A stretch of 64,000 nt of DNA from JANWJE01 sp044326545 (GTDB lineage Bacteria; Chlamydiota; Chlamydiia; Chlamydiales; Parachlamydiaceae), in the NCBI GenBank assembly GCA_044326545.1, contig JBIRBM010000006.1, forward strand, positions 1 through 64,000, in the 5' to 3' direction. Under the pieces are notes generated by a model. That model saw only the letters and a program-made list of their open reading frames with translations. It did not search any database and had not been told where the DNA came from. Positions 25,760-34,139 of this stretch are shown one piece after another (the first letter of the stretch is position 1; the number at the start of each line of letters is the position of its first letter). Position numbers and translations under genes: made by a program.

Positions 25760-26950
25760 TCATTTCATTTTAGGGGAAAGAAAAGATTCAGCTTTAACGG
25801 CAATCAAGAGTTCTTCCACTTTATCTGTTCTTTCCCATGTGAAATTGGCATCGTTTCTTCCAAAATGACCTTCAAAAGCTGTTTGACGATAGATTGGACG
25901 CTTGAGATCAAGCATTTCAATGATTCCCCCGGGCGTTAATTTAAAGACGAGAGGAACGATGTGGCTTAAAAGATTTTCATCGACCTTTCCGGTTCCAAAC
26001 GTCTCGATTTTTATCGAGATAGGATAAGGAATGCCGATTGCATATGACAATTGGACTTCGCATCGTCTGGCTAGTTTCGCTGCTATAATATTTTTTGCAA
26101 TATATCGGCAAGCATAAGAAGCGGAACGATCGACTTTTGAGGGATCTTTTCCTGAAAAAGCGCCTCCTCCATGTCTTCCCATTCCTCCATAAGTATCGAC
26201 GATGATTTTTCGTCCCGTTAAACCGCAATCTGCTTGAGGGCCTCCTATGACAAAACGTCCTGTAGGATTAATATAAAACAGCGTGTTCTCATCAATAAGA
26301 GAAGGATTAACAATTTCGTGGACTAATTGTTTCATCTCCTTGGCGATCACTGCTTGATCAATGTGATCGTCGTGTTGTGTGGAAATCACGATGGTATGCA
26401 GGCGAACTGGTTGGTGGTTTTCGTCATACTGAATGGTCACTTGTGATTTTGCGTCGGGCCTAAGGTAGGGAATGTCTCCATTTTCTCTCTTTTGACGCAA
26501 CGTTCTGATGATGTGGTGGGCAAGCATGATGGGCATGGGCATAAGTTCGGGTGTTTCATCACAGGCAAATCCAAACATAATCCCTTGATCTCCAGCTCCT
26601 AGCTCTTTGTAAAGATTGTGTTCTTTATTAACTCCTTGTGCAATGTCAGGAGATTGCTTGTTGATCGAGCAGATAATCCCGCAAGATTGGCTATCGAATC
26701 CAAGCGTCGATTGATCATATCCAATTTCATGGATGGTTTGACGGACAATCTCTTGATAATCGACCACTCCTTGAGTGGTGATTTCTCCGGCTAAAACGAC
26801 AAGGCCTCTTGTCACCAGCGTTTCACACGCGACCCTAGCATCGGGATCAACCCTAAGGCAGGCATCTAGAATGGCGTCTGAAATTTGGTCTGCAACTTTA
26901 TCAGGGTGGCCGATTGAAACCGATTCTGACGTAAAAAGAAAATGAGTCAT
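25760..26950 (-). CDS. metK: S-adenosylmethionine synthase
   Basis: 396 residues, full length. Motifs: FTSESVSIGHPDKVADQISDA (phosphate and Mg binding), GAGDQGIMFGFA, FVIGGPQADCGLTGRKIIVDTYGG and GGGAFSGKDPSKVDRSA. The enzyme makes SAM from methionine and ATP in the cytosol. Classical Chlamydia lack metK and rely on SAM import, so its presence supports an environmental chlamydial lineage with broader metabolism. It provides methyl donor for several methyltransferases in this window. metK is followed by rqcH. Confidence 0.97.
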   Translation of the reverse strand: MTHFLFTSESVSIGHPDKVADQISDAILDACLRVDPDARVACETLVTRGLVVLAGEITTQGVVDYQEIVRQTIHEIGYDQSTLGFDSQSCGIICSINKQSPDIAQGVNKEHNLYKELGAGDQGIMFGFACDETPELMPMPIMLAHHIIRTLRQKRENGDIPYLRPDAKSQVTIQYDENHQPVRLHTIVISTQHDDHIDQAVIAKEMKQLVHEIVNPSLIDENTLFYINPTGRFVIGGPQADCGLTGRKIIVDTYGGMGRHGGGAFSGKDPSKVDRSASYACRYIAKNIIAAKLARRCEVQLSYAIGIPYPISIKIETFGTGKVDENLLSHIVPLVFKLTPGGIIEMLDLKRPIYRQTAFEGHFGRNDANFTWERTDKVEELLIAVKAESFLSPKMK

Positions 26951-26993
26951 GGAGAGTCTCTCGTAATGCGCCTGATCTTATCTCTTTTGATTT

Positions 26994-28037
26994 TCATAAG
27001 TCCAGGTTAATTTCTGTTAAAGGTTCAATGAGGGAAATGAGTTCTTGAAGCCTTTCATAGAACGCTTCTCTATTTTCTAGATAGAGCAAACGATTGTATT
27101 GTCCAATTGCTTTAAGTTCTTTGCGAGGAAGGCTGTTAAGCGATTCAATTTTAATTTTTAATTCGTTTGGGTCAACTGCGTAACAATCACCTAAGTTCAT
27201 CGAGGTGATGTTAACATAAGGGACTAAACAACGAGGGTCTTTTATAAATTCGTTCATCGGAGGGGCGTTTGTTGTGATGATGACCGCGCCAGCTGACATC
27301 GCTTCATTGATGTAGTGGCCAAAGCCTTCGGTTTCGCTTGGGCAGAGATGAATTCCGCATTCATTTTGAAATTGACGAAGTTGTTTTTCTGGTAAGCGAT
27401 TTGAAATCCAATCTAAATTGGTTTTTTTGGCCTTAAAGTTAGTGGTGAAATTCACAACGGTTAAAAAAGGGAGGGAAGAATCATTAAACCATAATTGGCT
27501 AATTGCGGCTGTCCCTTTTAAAGAACTTCCTCCTGCAAGATGGAAAAAATGTTGATAATTCTTCTTGATTTTTTTTACGTAGCAATCAGGGCTTGTGAAT
27601 CCCAGATAATAGGTTGGCATATGCATGAGGTGGAAAATTCTTTGCACCTCTTTGGTTCGACATAAAACAAGGTCAATTTTTTCAGGAAAAGGAATAGGTA
27701 ATGCTGTCCACTCAGGGTTCGGGATAAACCAATTTTGTTTAGCCCAAAAGAATTTTTCAGGGACTAATCGTTCTAAAAATATATTGACATCCGCTTTGCT
27801 CCATTTTGTGTCGATTAAATCGACGAATCTGACATGGCAATCGAGTTTTTCCAAAGCCTCTTGGAGAATATTGAGATCAGTTTCTAACCCTTTGCCATTT
27901 TTCATTCCGATTAAATTGATCTTGAGTTGTTGATTTGTTCCCATTATGTGTCCAGGAGCAAAAAAAAGGACGATCCAAAATGAAAGCGTTATCGAGCTGA
28001 TGATAAACTTCCAACCTAATGTATTTTTTAATTTCAT
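26994..28037 (-). CDS. GT4-type glycosyltransferase with N-terminal membrane segment
   Basis: 347 residues. A signal-anchor-like helix (ISSITLSFWIVLFFAPGHIMG) begins the protein. The C-terminal domain has the GT4/GT-B sugar-nucleotide signature CPSETEGFGHYINEAMSAGAVIITTNAPPMNE, containing the E-x7-E-like pattern. Such enzymes transfer sugars to lipids, proteins or glycans. The N-terminal domain is less clear (INLIGMKNGKGLETDLNILQEAL). It may act at the membrane face. Substrate unknown. Confidence 0.75.
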   Translation of the reverse strand: MKLKNTLGWKFIISSITLSFWIVLFFAPGHIMGTNQQLKINLIGMKNGKGLETDLNILQEALEKLDCHVRFVDLIDTKWSKADVNIFLERLVPEKFFWAKQNWFIPNPEWTALPIPFPEKIDLVLCRTKEVQRIFHLMHMPTYYLGFTSPDCYVKKIKKNYQHFFHLAGGSSLKGTAAISQLWFNDSSLPFLTVVNFTTNFKAKKTNLDWISNRLPEKQLRQFQNECGIHLCPSETEGFGHYINEAMSAGAVIITTNAPPMNEFIKDPRCLVPYVNITSMNLGDCYAVDPNELKIKIESLNSLPRKELKAIGQYNRLLYLENREAFYERLQELISLIEPLTEINLDL

Positions 28038-28348
28038 ATTACCCTAAAAAATTCGATGTTTTAAATGGTCTTAGAAGGTGTCTTTCATATTGTCGACCTT
28101 CGAGGCTTTGAGGCAGCCCAAATGTCCAATTATCAAAAAAGCTTGTTCAATCATATGAATAGCTTATGTTTTTTGTTGATATTTTACATCGCAATTTTTA
28201 TCCGATGTCTGGTAAAAAGATGATTTTCATCAATTTTTCAAAGCACTTTTATCCACTCACCTTATGCTCAAATTGTGCTCGCGATCCATAAAATGAGTGT
28301 GTAAAGTAAGTGATTAAACGCCGATATGACGAGGATTAAATAAAGTTT
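28038..28348. other. Intergenic stretch, no gene seen
   Basis: A divergent promoter region between the GT4 gene and the tail-anchored gene. It holds a short family A fragment (GAGGCTTTGAGGCAGCCCAAA, about 28101-28120) and AT-rich sequence. No RNA gene or clear operator is recognised. Confidence 0.4.
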
Positions 28349-28810
28349 GTGGAGAAGACAATAGTCCTTGAAACAGGGTTTCCAGAATTATTTTTTGATG
28401 ATTTATCTTTTGAAAATGGAAAAGAAGGGGGGCGTTTAGAGGATTGGAAGGGAGAGAGGATTCAAGTCCGAGGTTTTTGGTATCCTCTTTCGGATGAACA
28501 AGGAATTTTGGCTTCTCATCCGTTTCTAAAAAGTTGTTGCTTGCAAGCCCCGGGTAAGATTGAGCGGCAGCTTTTTGTAAAAGGGGAGGGAGTCTCCCAC
28601 CTATCAGTGCAAAGAGCTTTAACCTTAGAAGGGGTTTTTGATATTCAGCCCATCTATGATCTTCAGGGAAATACAATTCAATTTTTTGTTTTGCAAGAGG
28701 CTAAAGAGATCTCACAAGGCGATCGATTCATTACTGGATGGATTGTTGTACTCATCCTTGCTTTTCTCATCGTCATGATCTTCAATTGGAGAAGAAAGAG
28801 ACTCACTTAG
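28349..28810 (+). CDS. Hypothetical protein with a C-terminal membrane anchor
   Basis: 153 residues from a GTG start, the only plausible initiator after an in-frame stop; the Shine-Dalgarno sequence is weak and distant. No signal peptide is evident. A soluble beta-rich part has IQVRGFWYPLSDEQGIL and HPFLKSCCLQAPGKIERQLFVKG; the C-terminal 25 residues (GWIVVLILAFLIVMIFNW RRKR) form a transmembrane helix followed by positive charges. An opposite-strand frame overlaps but lacks coding character. Family unknown. Confidence 0.55.
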   Translation: MEKTIVLETGFPELFFDDLSFENGKEGGRLEDWKGERIQVRGFWYPLSDEQGILASHPFLKSCCLQAPGKIERQLFVKGEGVSHLSVQRALTLEGVFDIQPIYDLQGNTIQFFVLQEAKEISQGDRFITGWIVVLILAFLIVMIFNWRRKRLT

Positions 28811-28837
28811 AGGGTGAGTTTTTAAACACCCTCTAAG
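28806..28837 (+). terminator. Hairpin at the end of the tail-anchored gene
   Basis: CTTAGAGGGTG and CACCCTCTAAG form a perfect 11-bp stem around a 10-base loop and overlap the stop codon. It sits between convergent genes and could terminate both. Confidence 0.65.
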
Positions 28838-28856
28838 AGCTTCTATAAAGGCAAAC

Positions 28857-29351
28857 CTATTTGATTAATTTGGCTGGTTCGATTTTTTTGGGGGTCAAAA
28901 CTGGGGGAGTTGTTGCGTGAGGTTTTTGAATCGGAATTTCTTTTAAATTTGCATGTGCAATCCATTTCCAATGACCGTTAATTTTTTGCCATACACTCAT
29001 TCTTGGCGCCGGTTTTGCCGACAACACTTGATTTTCAATTTTTTCAGTCACAGAAACGGTATAAGTCACAACGAGTGTGTCTCCATTTTCAGTGACTTGA
29101 AAATCGCTGATTTCATAGGAACCGAGATATAAATTTTTAATTAATGAAATTTCAGCCTCTCGGGTCAAGGCGCCAAATGTATGCACTGATTGAAAATTTT
29201 TTGCTATATTTGCTTCAACCGCTGTAAAATTTTGATGTTTCATATCTTCCCACATTTGAGTCTCTAATTGCTCTCCTAGACTAGCGTCAGCCTGAAGGAG
29301 GGTTGTGGAAAATATAAGAGTCCCGATAAGGGAGAGGAAATATTTTGACAT
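28857..29351 (-). CDS. Exported SnoaL/DUF4440-like protein
   Basis: 164 residues from the ATG at 29351, which follows AAAGG; an upstream in-frame ATG at 29402 is less likely. A signal peptide (YFLSLIGTLIFSTTLLQA) precedes a small NTF2-like domain: LETQMWEDMKHQNFTAVEANIAKNFQSVH, then ISDFQVTENGDTLVVTYTVSV and MSVWQKINGHWKWIAHANL. The order matches SnoaL/DUF4440 folds. The C-terminal tail is Pro/Lys-rich. Periplasmic location is inferred; function unknown. Confidence 0.65.
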   Translation of the reverse strand: MSKYFLSLIGTLIFSTTLLQADASLGEQLETQMWEDMKHQNFTAVEANIAKNFQSVHTFGALTREAEISLIKNLYLGSYEISDFQVTENGDTLVVTYTVSVTEKIENQVLSAKPAPRMSVWQKINGHWKWIAHANLKEIPIQKPHATTPPVLTPKKIEPAKLIK

Positions 29352-29493
29352 GTGAACCTTTTTTTTAGAATGTGTTTGCGTCTCACTCATGAGAAGTCTC
29401 ATTTCGTCATGAAGGTCAAGATCTGATTACTCCGGGTCAATCGTTTCTTATCATATCGTGATGTAGAGGGGGGCAACGGGACTCACTTTGGTA

Positions 29494-29928
29494 TTAATAA
29501 AGTGTGATAAGATAATCGATTAAGTCTTTAGAGGTGATAATTCCCATTAGCTCGTGCTCGTCATTGACAACGGGAAGGGAGTGAAATTTTCCTGTAGAAA
29601 GACTCTTTGCAGCTTCTAAAATTGTGCCAGTTGACTTTATAAAAACCGGATTTTTTGTCATAATCGCATTGATGTCAAGAGTCTGGTCAAGGACAGCATA
29701 AATGGCCTCATGATCCGTCACACCAAAAGATTGTTCAAAACTCACTCGAATAAGATCAAAATAACTGACGATTCCAATGAGTTCTTTGCCCTCTACAACA
29801 GGAAGGTGATGGAATTTTCCTTCACCGAATATTTGTCCTACTTCAGAAATAGGGGTTTTAAGGTCAATGGTTTTGGGGTTCTTTGTCATAATGTGGATAA
29901 GCGATTGGCAATGTTTAGCGTGGACCAT
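29494..29928 (-). CDS. Tandem CBS-domain protein
   Basis: 144 residues made of two CBS motifs: IMTKNPKTIDLKTPISEVGQIF with HHLPVVEGKELIGIVSYFDLI, and IMTKNPVFIKSTGTILEAAK with HSLPVVNDEHELMGIITSKDLI. CBS pairs bind adenine nucleotides (AMP, ATP or SAM) and regulate partner proteins. A strong AAGGAGG precedes the ATG. It is a stand-alone sensor; no partner is obvious. Confidence 0.9.
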   Translation of the reverse strand: MVHAKHCQSLIHIMTKNPKTIDLKTPISEVGQIFGEGKFHHLPVVEGKELIGIVSYFDLIRVSFEQSFGVTDHEAIYAVLDQTLDINAIMTKNPVFIKSTGTILEAAKSLSTGKFHSLPVVNDEHELMGIITSKDLIDYLITLY

Positions 29929-30159
29929 GGAACCTCCTTAAAAGAGTGATCAAAGTATTCTTGCCTCATGTTATGGAATGAATACGTTTAAAGTCAAGGA
30001 GTGTGCAAGATGAGGGAGTGTTTGATTTTTGTCACTGCGTCCGTTTCATGGATGAATATTTATCTTGTCGTCTAAATTAAAATAGTTGATTTTTTTATTT
30101 GTTTTATCAATAATTCACAACTCTAGATTAGTTTTAAAAACAATTATAAAAGGTGGAAT

Positions 30160-31038
30160 ATGAATATATCTAATTTATCAACAAGATTTCTCTCAGGGAA
30201 TTGGTCTCCATTTATCCGGACAATGAACCAATCCTTAAATGCATGGAGTGGCTTGATTCTTGGAACCAGCGTTATCGCTTTAACAGCGCTGCAAGGTTAT
30301 CGCTGGTCACACTCGCATGCAACGTTATCTCATCAATCGACCGGAGTAGATTTTCAAAAGATCAAAAATAAAGTATGCAAAGCTTATGCATATGTTTTTG
30401 CCGGTTTTGCTCTAACAGCCACAGCTGCAGCTGCCGCACATATTGGCGGAGTCTCTCGCGCAATTCTTCAACAACCGCTTCTCTCAATCCCTGTTTTTAT
30501 CGGATCTATTGCCTCATTGACAGCCACATTGGAGGTGAATAAAAAAAATGTCAAAACTCAACATACGGCGTGGATGATCTTTAATCTGACCATGGGAATG
30601 ACGCTGTCTCCTCTTGGATTTTTAAACCAACATATTGTTGCCCAAGCAGCGGCAATTTCTTTAGGTCTAGGTGGGATGTTAACTGCCACAACCTTTTTAG
30701 CCCCAGATAAAAAGTTTTTAGAGTGGGAAGGTCCGTTGATGACCGCTTTGACGACAATTTCGCTTGTCAGTTCGATTGCGTTGTTTTTTCCGGGTAGTGC
30801 ATTTGCTTATGGAGTGGATCGAGTCTCATTATATGGCGGTTTGGCGATATTTACAGCTCTTTTTATGGCAAGCACTCAACGTTTAATCAATGAAGCGGAG
30901 ACAAAGGATGATCTAACATTTGATCCTATTAAATCTTCTTTAGGTATTTATTTATATAGTCTGAATTTTTTTGTAAGAATTGTTGAAATTATGGCAGAAA
31001 AAAACCAGGCCGATAAGTTGAAAAAACCACAAGGCTAA
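30160..31038 (+). CDS. BAX-inhibitor-1 superfamily protein resembling eukaryotic GHITM/TMBIM5
   Basis: 292 residues, about seven or eight hydrophobic helices beginning near residue 29. After a short N-terminal segment, the order KIKNKVCKAYAYVFAGFALTATAA, WMIFNLTMGMTLSPLGF, TATTFLAPDKKFLEWEGPL, SLYGGLAIFTALFMASTQRLINEAE, then FDPIKSSLGIYLYSLNFFVRIVEIMA matches the pattern of human GHITM, including the TMBIM-type xDPIxSxLxIYxxxLNxFxR end. GHITM is a mitochondrial inner-membrane calcium/proton exchanger and apoptosis modulator. A protein of this subtype in an intracellular bacterium is consistent with transfer from a host or with ancient BI-1 diversity. Confidence 0.75.
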   Translation: MNISNLSTRFLSGNWSPFIRTMNQSLNAWSGLILGTSVIALTALQGYRWSHSHATLSHQSTGVDFQKIKNKVCKAYAYVFAGFALTATAAAAAHIGGVSRAILQQPLLSIPVFIGSIASLTATLEVNKKNVKTQHTAWMIFNLTMGMTLSPLGFLNQHIVAQAAAISLGLGGMLTATTFLAPDKKFLEWEGPLMTALTTISLVSSIALFFPGSAFAYGVDRVSLYGGLAIFTALFMASTQRLINEAETKDDLTFDPIKSSLGIYLYSLNFFVRIVEIMAEKNQADKLKKPQG

Positions 31039-31049
31039 GAACTGAGTGG

Positions 31050-31143
31050 CCTTACGGACCCAAGAGGGTGATGTGGATAGAACCCAAAATTTCGGGGGTG
31101 AAGCTGTCGCTTCAGCCCAAATCACCCCCTTGGGTCCGTAAGG
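31050..31143. repeat. Family A palindromic element (94 bp)
   Basis: CCTTACGGACCCAAGAGGGTG at the left and CACCCCCTTGGGTCCGTAAGG at the right are complementary apart from one base (22 of 23 when extended by AT). It lies just after the GHITM-like gene and may act as its terminator as well as a mobile palindrome. Confidence 0.85.
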
Positions 31144-31151
31144 TGAGTGAA

Positions 31152-32261
31152 TCATCCTTTCAATTCCTCATCAATTTTAAAAAACGTCTCCTTAACCAAA
31201 GCAGTTCGGAAAAATTCCCCACAGATCTTCAACAATTGATCGAGTTTTTCTTCGGGTATCATTCTTAAAGTATACGTTCCATCGGGATCCGGATGGACAG
31301 CAACATCTTTTTTTATTTTAGCAGCGCTAATATAGGTCTCTAAATCTAACTTTGATTCAACAGCATATCTGCGAATCCATGTTTGGAAATAGATGTCAAT
31401 TTGTTGACTCTCTAAAAATAGCCTTCTCTCATCCGCAGACATATTTTGAAGATGAACAATCAATTCTTTAAAACCTTCTGTTATCAAGATGTGAATGGAG
31501 GGCTCATCTTCTCTTGCATTGCTGTTAAGGTGGACTGCTTCATGATCAGTTGTTGCTAAATCATAAGAGGATGCCGTTTGATAGGATGACAAAAATATTT
31601 TCCCTAATAAAATTTTTTCTTGATGAAATCGATCTTTCCATTGCGTCGTGAGTTCATTTCGTAGAGGGATGGGGCGAGGATATGACTGTGGCGTTTTAAG
31701 CCTGTTTTGTCCTTTTTTTAAATTGGCTGGATTTATCGCACTTTCTGTGGGATAGAAAGAAGATGAGATGCTTTTCGTTCTTTTTAATAACGGATAAGGA
31801 GCTTCTGAGCACTCTTCATTCTTTGGTAATTCTTGAGCGTCGAATGCGTTTAATGCGGCTCTGGTAAGTTTTGGATATAATTGATCGTTTGCCGTCTCTT
31901 CTAATGACAAGAATTTTTCTTCGGATTCGTCCAACACTGTAGGTGCAGTAGACGCTATGGAAGATGGGCTAGAAGGGATGTATGTCATGATAATAGATTT
32001 ATTATCTGCAGTGTCATACTTCAATAGGGGGACTTCTTTTTGAAATGAAAGTTTCATCTCTTCATTTTCTTCAAATTCCGTGTTGTAGAGCTTGCGTTTT
32101 TTATTTTCAGAAGGGGTTAGCTCAGCAATTTGGCTTGAAAATAAAGTTGATTGATCACGATGTTTTGAAGCGATAGACGATTTGGCCGGATATGTCTCGA
32201 TCGTAGCATTGATCTGTGGAGAACAGATCGTAAGGAATGGGTTATTTATGATATTATTCAT
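31152..32261 (-). CDS. Hypothetical protein with polar N-terminal half
   Basis: About 369 residues from the ATG at 32261 (GGAG upstream); the frame extends to 32459 only through a repeat. The first 200 residues are Ser/Thr/Pro/Glu-rich and probably disordered (SSPSSIASTAPTV). The C-terminal half is helical: WKDRFHQEKILLGKIF, EGFKELIVHLQNMSADERRLFLESQQIDIYFQTW and MIPEEKLDQLLKICGEFFRTALVKE. No family recognised. The composition is consistent with a secreted effector but this is speculation. Confidence 0.55.
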   Translation of the reverse strand: MNNIINNPFLTICSPQINATIETYPAKSSIASKHRDQSTLFSSQIAELTPSENKKRKLYNTEFEENEEMKLSFQKEVPLLKYDTADNKSIIMTYIPSSPSSIASTAPTVLDESEEKFLSLEETANDQLYPKLTRAALNAFDAQELPKNEECSEAPYPLLKRTKSISSSFYPTESAINPANLKKGQNRLKTPQSYPRPIPLRNELTTQWKDRFHQEKILLGKIFLSSYQTASSYDLATTDHEAVHLNSNAREDEPSIHILITEGFKELIVHLQNMSADERRLFLESQQIDIYFQTWIRRYAVESKLDLETYISAAKIKKDVAVHPDPDGTYTLRMIPEEKLDQLLKICGEFFRTALVKETFFKIDEELKG

Positions 32262-32373
32262 GATTATAAACTCCGTTTTAAGAAAAATTTTTAAAATAGC
32301 AATCGCAAGAGATTGTATTGGTTTAATACCATACTTCTTGTTGTTTTTTAAACTAAAGAAAAAAATAAAAAAT

Positions 32374-32534
32374 AGACTTCTTCGGAAACTTGCTTTGCTT
32401 GAAAAAATTGCCCTTTTTGAGTACATTGTTTTGAAAATGTTGAGAGCGTATGCGTGCATACGGTCGAAAAATTTTACAAAAAAGATGCCAAAAATGGCGG
32501 TTTTAGCAAGTCAATGAAGTTTCCGAAGAAGTCT
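32374..32534. repeat. Full-length family D palindromic element (161 bp)
   Basis: AGACTTCTTCGGAAACT at 32374-32390 and AGTTTCCGAAGAAGTCT at 32518-32534 are perfectly complementary (17 bp). Inside is TGAAAATGTTGAGAGCG and a CGTATGCGTGCATACG centre. This defines the ends of family D, whose partial copies lie elsewhere in the window. Confidence 0.9.
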
Positions 32535-32603
32535 AATGATTGTCTTGTCTTGAAAACCATGCTGATCTTTTCGTTAAAGAGACGATTGCTTAGAACCGGT
32601 TAA

Positions 32604-32850
32604 ATATTTATGATCAACTTGATATTAGAAGGAAGAATCCGGAGATTAGTGCTGACAGATAAAGATCGCTTGCTTAGATTTGGACGGGAGCTTATATTCG
32701 CGCTTTGTTAAATTCGTCAAGTTTGAAGTTGTGATCATCAATCAAGGCGACGACGCTTCCTTCTCTATAAAGGTGCAAAAATTTTAGGACTTTCTCCCTC
32801 ATTTTATCACAGAAATCAGCCGATCGGATTTGATAGGGACCCTCTCAAGT
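32604..32850 (+). pseudogene. Decayed IS607-type serine recombinase fragment
   Basis: From 32610 a frame reads INLILEGRIRRLVLTDKDRLLRFGREL then IFALC before a stop; after a frameshift it continues KFEVVIINQGDDAS to a second stop and then FLPHFITEI. The string VLTDKDRLLRFG...VVIIN followed by a short acidic linker and an FxxxIT helix is the order seen in the catalytic domain of IS607 OrfA serine recombinases. The N-terminal helix-turn-helix and the catalytic Ser region are missing. It has two stops and at least one frameshift, so it is a remnant. No IS607 OrfB (TnpB-like) gene is nearby. Confidence 0.6.
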
Positions 32851-32863
32851 TTAAGGAATGACT

Positions 32864-33580
32864 ATGTTTGAACATCACTCTTTCCCATTAAATCCTGTGG
32901 AATTTTTTTCTCTTTCTTGTGATTGTTATCATTTGCCAGAAGATCGGCGGGGATTTTTATTGTCAGATGAGATAATAGGGTCAGACACAAGTTCTCAAGC
33001 TCGAAGTTTTGGTGTATCCGACATTTCCACATTGAGCTTGAATGAGTATATTTTGCCTTCCACGCATGATTTAACAGGCGAAGAGGCGTTTGCTAAATTG
33101 GCGATCGCATGGAGTGAAGAGGGATTGCGTCTGCTAATCCAAGTGAATCAAACGGCAACCCAATCGTCCTATCCTAATATTGAAAATGGCGATAGCATAG
33201 AGTTGTTTTTTGATACGCGCGATCTAAAATCATCGGGATTTAACACTCGCTTTTGCCACCATTTCTTTTTTTTGCCTCATGCTGTTGAAGGAGTCAGTAA
33301 AGGAGAGAAAACACATTTTCGAACCGAAGATCAACATCCTGTTTGTGATCCTGAATCACTTAAATGCGAGATTCAATTGAAGACAAAGCGTTATCAAATG
33401 AAAATTTTTATTCCCCGTCAATGTTTACATGGGTATGATCCGAGGCAATTTAAGCGGTTAGGATTTACTTATCGTATCAATCGCCAGGGAGGTGAACCTC
33501 AACACTTTTCTGTGGTTTCTCAAGACTACCACATTGATCAGCAACCCTCTCTTTGGGGATCGCTGATTCTTAGAACCTGA
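32864..33580 (+). CDS. CBM9-like carbohydrate-binding protein
   Basis: About 238 residues. The second ATG is preferred because AAGGA stands six bases upstream. There is no signal peptide. The core has the CBM9/DOMON-like order AKLAIAWSEEGLRLLIQVNQ, GDSIELFFDTRDLKSSGFNTRFCHHFFFLP and FKRLGFTYRINRQGGEPQHFSV, resembling sugar-binding modules of xylanases and related proteins. A stand-alone cytosolic form is seen in several Chlamydiae. Ligand unknown. Confidence 0.65.
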   Translation: MFEHHSFPLNPVEFFSLSCDCYHLPEDRRGFLLSDEIIGSDTSSQARSFGVSDISTLSLNEYILPSTHDLTGEEAFAKLAIAWSEEGLRLLIQVNQTATQSSYPNIENGDSIELFFDTRDLKSSGFNTRFCHHFFFLPHAVEGVSKGEKTHFRTEDQHPVCDPESLKCEIQLKTKRYQMKIFIPRQCLHGYDPRQFKRLGFTYRINRQGGEPQHFSVVSQDYHIDQQPSLWGSLILRT

Positions 33581-33605
33581 TCAAAAATTCTGAACAGGTT
33601 CTTAG
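33576..33605 (+). terminator. Hairpin after the CBM9-like gene
   Basis: AGAACCTGATCA and TTCTGAACAGGTTCT form an imperfect stem. The words match family C repeat ends, again suggesting a repeat used as terminator. Confidence 0.45.
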
Positions 33606-33626
33606 ACAACCTCTTAGGAAAGAAGT

Positions 33627-34004
33627 ATGAAATTTACAGATTCGCATGAATGGATGAGAATAGAAGATGATGGCATTGCTTGTGTCGGGATTACCACTTA
33701 TGCTCAAAAAGAGCTGGGTGATATTGTGTATGTTGAACTCCCGATTGTTGGAAAACAGGTCAGAGCTAAACAAGAAGTTGTTGTATTAGAATCAACTAAA
33801 GCGGCGGCTGATATTTATTCTCCTCTTTCTGGTCTTATAGAAGAGGTGAATGCAAAATTAACCATAGCGCCTCAATTAATCAACGAATCGCCAGAAGGGG
33901 AAGGGTGGATCTATAAAATGCGTTGTTCTCATCCTGAGGAGATAGACTCTCTTATGGATGAGGAGAGGTATCATAAGATGTTGCATGGAGAAGAACTGTT
34001 TTAA
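33627..34004 (+). CDS. gcvH: Glycine cleavage system H protein
   Basis: 125 residues, full length. The lipoyl site is in VLESTKAAADIYSPLSG (Lys58), with SHEWMRIEDDGIACVGITTYAQKELGDIVYVELP at the N-terminus and EGEGWIYKM near the end. H protein shuttles the aminomethyl group between P, T and L proteins and may relay lipoate. No other gcv gene is nearby; as in Chlamydia, the H protein may serve a moonlighting lipoyl role. Confidence 0.95.
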   Translation: MKFTDSHEWMRIEDDGIACVGITTYAQKELGDIVYVELPIVGKQVRAKQEVVVLESTKAAADIYSPLSGLIEEVNAKLTIAPQLINESPEGEGWIYKMRCSHPEEIDSLMDEERYHKMLHGEELF

Positions 34005-34029
34005 TCCGTCATCTTACGGGAGAGGCAGC

Positions 34030-34130
34030 GCGCTTTGGGCTGAGCCAAAGCCCCGAGGTTGAGGAGTCGAAAGCGGGGGTTGTATTCTACAATACACCCT
34101 CGTCTTCGATTTCTCAACCGAGGAACGAAA
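34030..34130. repeat. Family A-like hairpin between gcvH and clpX
   Basis: CTTACGGGAGAGGC-type edge followed by GGGCTGAGCCAAAGCCCCGAGGTTGAG, and an inner symmetric GGGTTGTATTC/TACAATACACCC part. It lies between convergent stop codons. Confidence 0.5.
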
Positions 34131-34139
34131 GAGATATTT

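Noticed and set aside
28314..28676. 120-codon minus-strand frame opposite the tail-anchored gene
   Set aside because: The plus-strand frame has a transmembrane end and a terminator at its stop; the minus frame has no signal or family.
32182..32517. 111-codon plus frame over the family D palindrome
   Set aside because: Sequence is the repeat in translation; no initiation signal.
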